This document shows positions 12,713-13,828 of a stretch of DNA of 13,828 nucleotides, one piece after another. The DNA comes from DASYUM01 sp036001225 (lineage in GTDB: Bacteria; Methylomirabilota; Methylomirabilia; Rokubacteriales; DASRDR01). Position numbers and translations under genes: made by a program. Below the pieces are notes generated by a model, which searched no databases, was not told where the DNA came from, and was given only the letters and a program-made list of their open reading frames with translations. Numbering within the stretch: position 1 is the stretch's first letter; every line of letters starts with the position of its first letter. Where the stretch lies: the NCBI GenBank assembly GCA_036001225.1, contig DASYUM010000116.1, positions 1 to 13,828 on the forward strand. Reading direction: 5' to 3'.

Positions 12713-13753
12713 TCAGCCTCGGGCGAGGTCCCGCGCCTGCCCGCGCTCGCGCCGGGCTCGCACGCGCTCGACGGCGTAGCCATACACACCCTGGGGGACG
12801 AGCAGCACCACGCCCATGAGGATCAACCCGTAGAGCATCACGTGGATCCCGGCCTTCCGGCCGCCGAGGAAGACCCGGGCCGCCTCGGCCAGTGGCGTCA
12901 TGAGGAGGGAGCCGACGAGCGGTCCCCACACCGTCCCCGCCCCGCCCGCGACCGCCCGGATGAGGATGTCGATCGACGTGAAGACACCGAAGGTGAGATC
13001 GGGGTCGATGTAGAGGAAGTATTGCGCGTAGAAGGTGCCACCGGCGGCGGTGAGGAAGGCGCTGAGCGCCATCGCGGTCATCTTCGCCCGCATGGTGGGG
13101 ACGCCCATGCACTCGGCCGCCACCTCGTCCTCCCGCACCGCCACCAGGTAGAGCCCGAGCTTGGCCTGCTGAAGCCGCAGGGTCACGAACAGGACGACGG
13201 CGACGAAGGCGAGGATCACGTAGTAGTAGCCCCGCTTGTCGGCGAACTGGAACTCGAGCGGCGCGTCGCGCCGGAGCGGGATCACCAGGCCCATCGCCCC
13301 CCCGAGCGCCGGGATGTTGAGCGTGACGTGGCGGGCGATCTCGGCTACGGCGATCGTGACGAGGGCGAAGTAGTGGCCGCGGATGCCGTAGCGAAAGGTG
13401 AGGTAGCCGATCCCCTGGCTCACCGCCACCGCCAGGAGCCCGCCGGCGACGAGGCCGAGCCAGGGGCTGAGGCCGGCCTGGACCCCCAGCAGCGTCGAGG
13501 TGTAGGCCCCGATCCCGAAGAAGAGGGCATGACCGACCGAGAGCTGGCCGGCGTAGCCGCCGAGGATGTTCCAGCCGGTGCTCAGGTAGCCGTAGAAGAG
13601 GATCAGCACCAGGATGCTCAGCAGGTACTGGTTGAGGACGGCGGGGGCGAAGAGGAGGCCGGCCGCGATCGCGCCAGCGCCGAGCCAGCCGAGCGCGCGT
13701 CCGGTCGGGCGGACGAAGCCGAAGGCGGAGTCAGGCCGGCGTCGGAGTGACAC
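12713..13753 (-). CDS. livM: Branched-chain amino-acid ABC transporter permease LivM
   Basis: Inner-membrane permease of the second Liv system, 346 aa, with about eight to ten hydrophobic segments. The family signature GWNILGGYAGQLSVGHALFF occupies 60-79, followed by GIGAY at 80-84. Other family marks are VREDEVAAECMGV (206-218) and the GGAGTVWGPLVG loop (270-281). The start is GTG 13753, the only reasonable start before the first helix; a weak GGCGGA lies upstream. The C-terminal tail is arginine-rich and not fused to LivG, unlike the left-edge system. LivH and the binding protein are presumably beyond the window. Confidence 0.93.
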   Translation of the reverse strand: MSLRRRPDSAFGFVRPTGRALGWLGAGAIAAGLLFAPAVLNQYLLSILVLILFYGYLSTGWNILGGYAGQLSVGHALFFGIGAYTSTLLGVQAGLSPWLGLVAGGLLAVAVSQGIGYLTFRYGIRGHYFALVTIAVAEIARHVTLNIPALGGAMGLVIPLRRDAPLEFQFADKRGYYYVILAFVAVVLFVTLRLQQAKLGLYLVAVREDEVAAECMGVPTMRAKMTAMALSAFLTAAGGTFYAQYFLYIDPDLTFGVFTSIDILIRAVAGGAGTVWGPLVGSLLMTPLAEAARVFLGGRKAGIHVMLYGLILMGVVLLVPQGVYGYAVERVRARRERGQARDLARG

Positions 13754-13794
13754 GGATATCGTCCGCCGCCAGGCCTGCCGGTGACGGCGTCCGA

Positions 13795-13828
13795 GCGGCG
13801 GCTTTGCCGCCGCAACCCCTCCTGGGGG
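13795..13828. repeat. GC-rich hairpin element at the right edge
   Basis: GCGGCGGC (13795-13802), loop TTT, GCCGCCGC (13806-13813), then AACCCCTCCTGGGGG to the window end. Read on the minus strand it is AGGAGGGGTTGCG followed by a hairpin with loop AAA. This is nearly the same order as 10121-10147 (GGGAGGGTTGCG then a hairpin with loop AA). It lies just upstream of livM and probably belongs to the gap after the preceding gene. Confidence 0.65.

Noticed and set aside
12697..12789. Longer N-terminus for the second LivG (starts at 12783 or 12789)
   Set aside because: It would overlap livM by more than 70 bp and add an Ala/Gly/Glu-rich leader absent from LivG proteins; GTG 12696 has a ribosome-binding site and correct spacing.

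Overview
The window is about 70% G+C, densely coded, and reads as bacterial accessory transport and amino-acid metabolism. Codon use, GC-rich hairpins between genes and the mixture of transporters suggest a soil or subsurface lineage such as Candidatus Rokubacteria (Methylomirabilota) or a high-GC proteobacterium. That placement is inference; no rRNA or phylogenetic marker gene is present. No tRNA, CRISPR array or insertion sequence was seen.

Layout. (1) Positions 3-3091, + strand: a branched-chain/hydrophobic amino-acid ABC module (end of a LivM permease fused to a LivG ATPase, then LivF), followed closely by a D-cysteine-desulfhydrase-like PLP enzyme and a small four-cysteine protein. (2) 3010-3247, - strand: a small conserved-looking gene broken by one extra base. 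(3) 3308-4038, + strand: a VapBC-type toxin-antitoxin pair. Its promoter carries three TCATGA cores spaced exactly 23 bp apart. (4) 4042-7192, - strand: a complete CUT1 sugar-type ABC operon (binding protein, MalF-like, MalG-like) with a recognisable promoter and four tandem hairpins between the binding protein and the permeases. (5) 7367-8953, - strand: an N-acyl-D-amino-acid deacylase. (6) 9150-10234, + strand: a gene graveyard in which an alcohol dehydrogenase N-terminus, the middle of a second MalF permease, the last residues of a MalG permease and the tail of an unrecognised protein are butted together. (7) 10231-11115, + strand: an intact 3-hydroxyisobutyrate-dehydrogenase-family enzyme. 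(8) 11170-13753, - strand: a second branched-chain amino-acid ABC module in the order LivM, LivG, LivF.

How the genes fit together: the two Liv systems and the sugar-type transporter import small organic nutrients. The PLP enzyme and the D-aminoacylase could process D-amino acids or their N-acyl forms, and the HIBADH-family enzyme would reduce or oxidise a small hydroxy-acid. No Liv-type binding protein or LivH lies in the window, so both Liv modules are incomplete here.

The most unusual observations are the serially truncated operon at 9150-10234, the 23-bp-periodic operator at the toxin-antitoxin promoter, a dispersed family of GC-rich tandem hairpins, and the small frameshifted gene at 3010-3247. 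I found no clearly new multi-gene defence or biosynthetic system.
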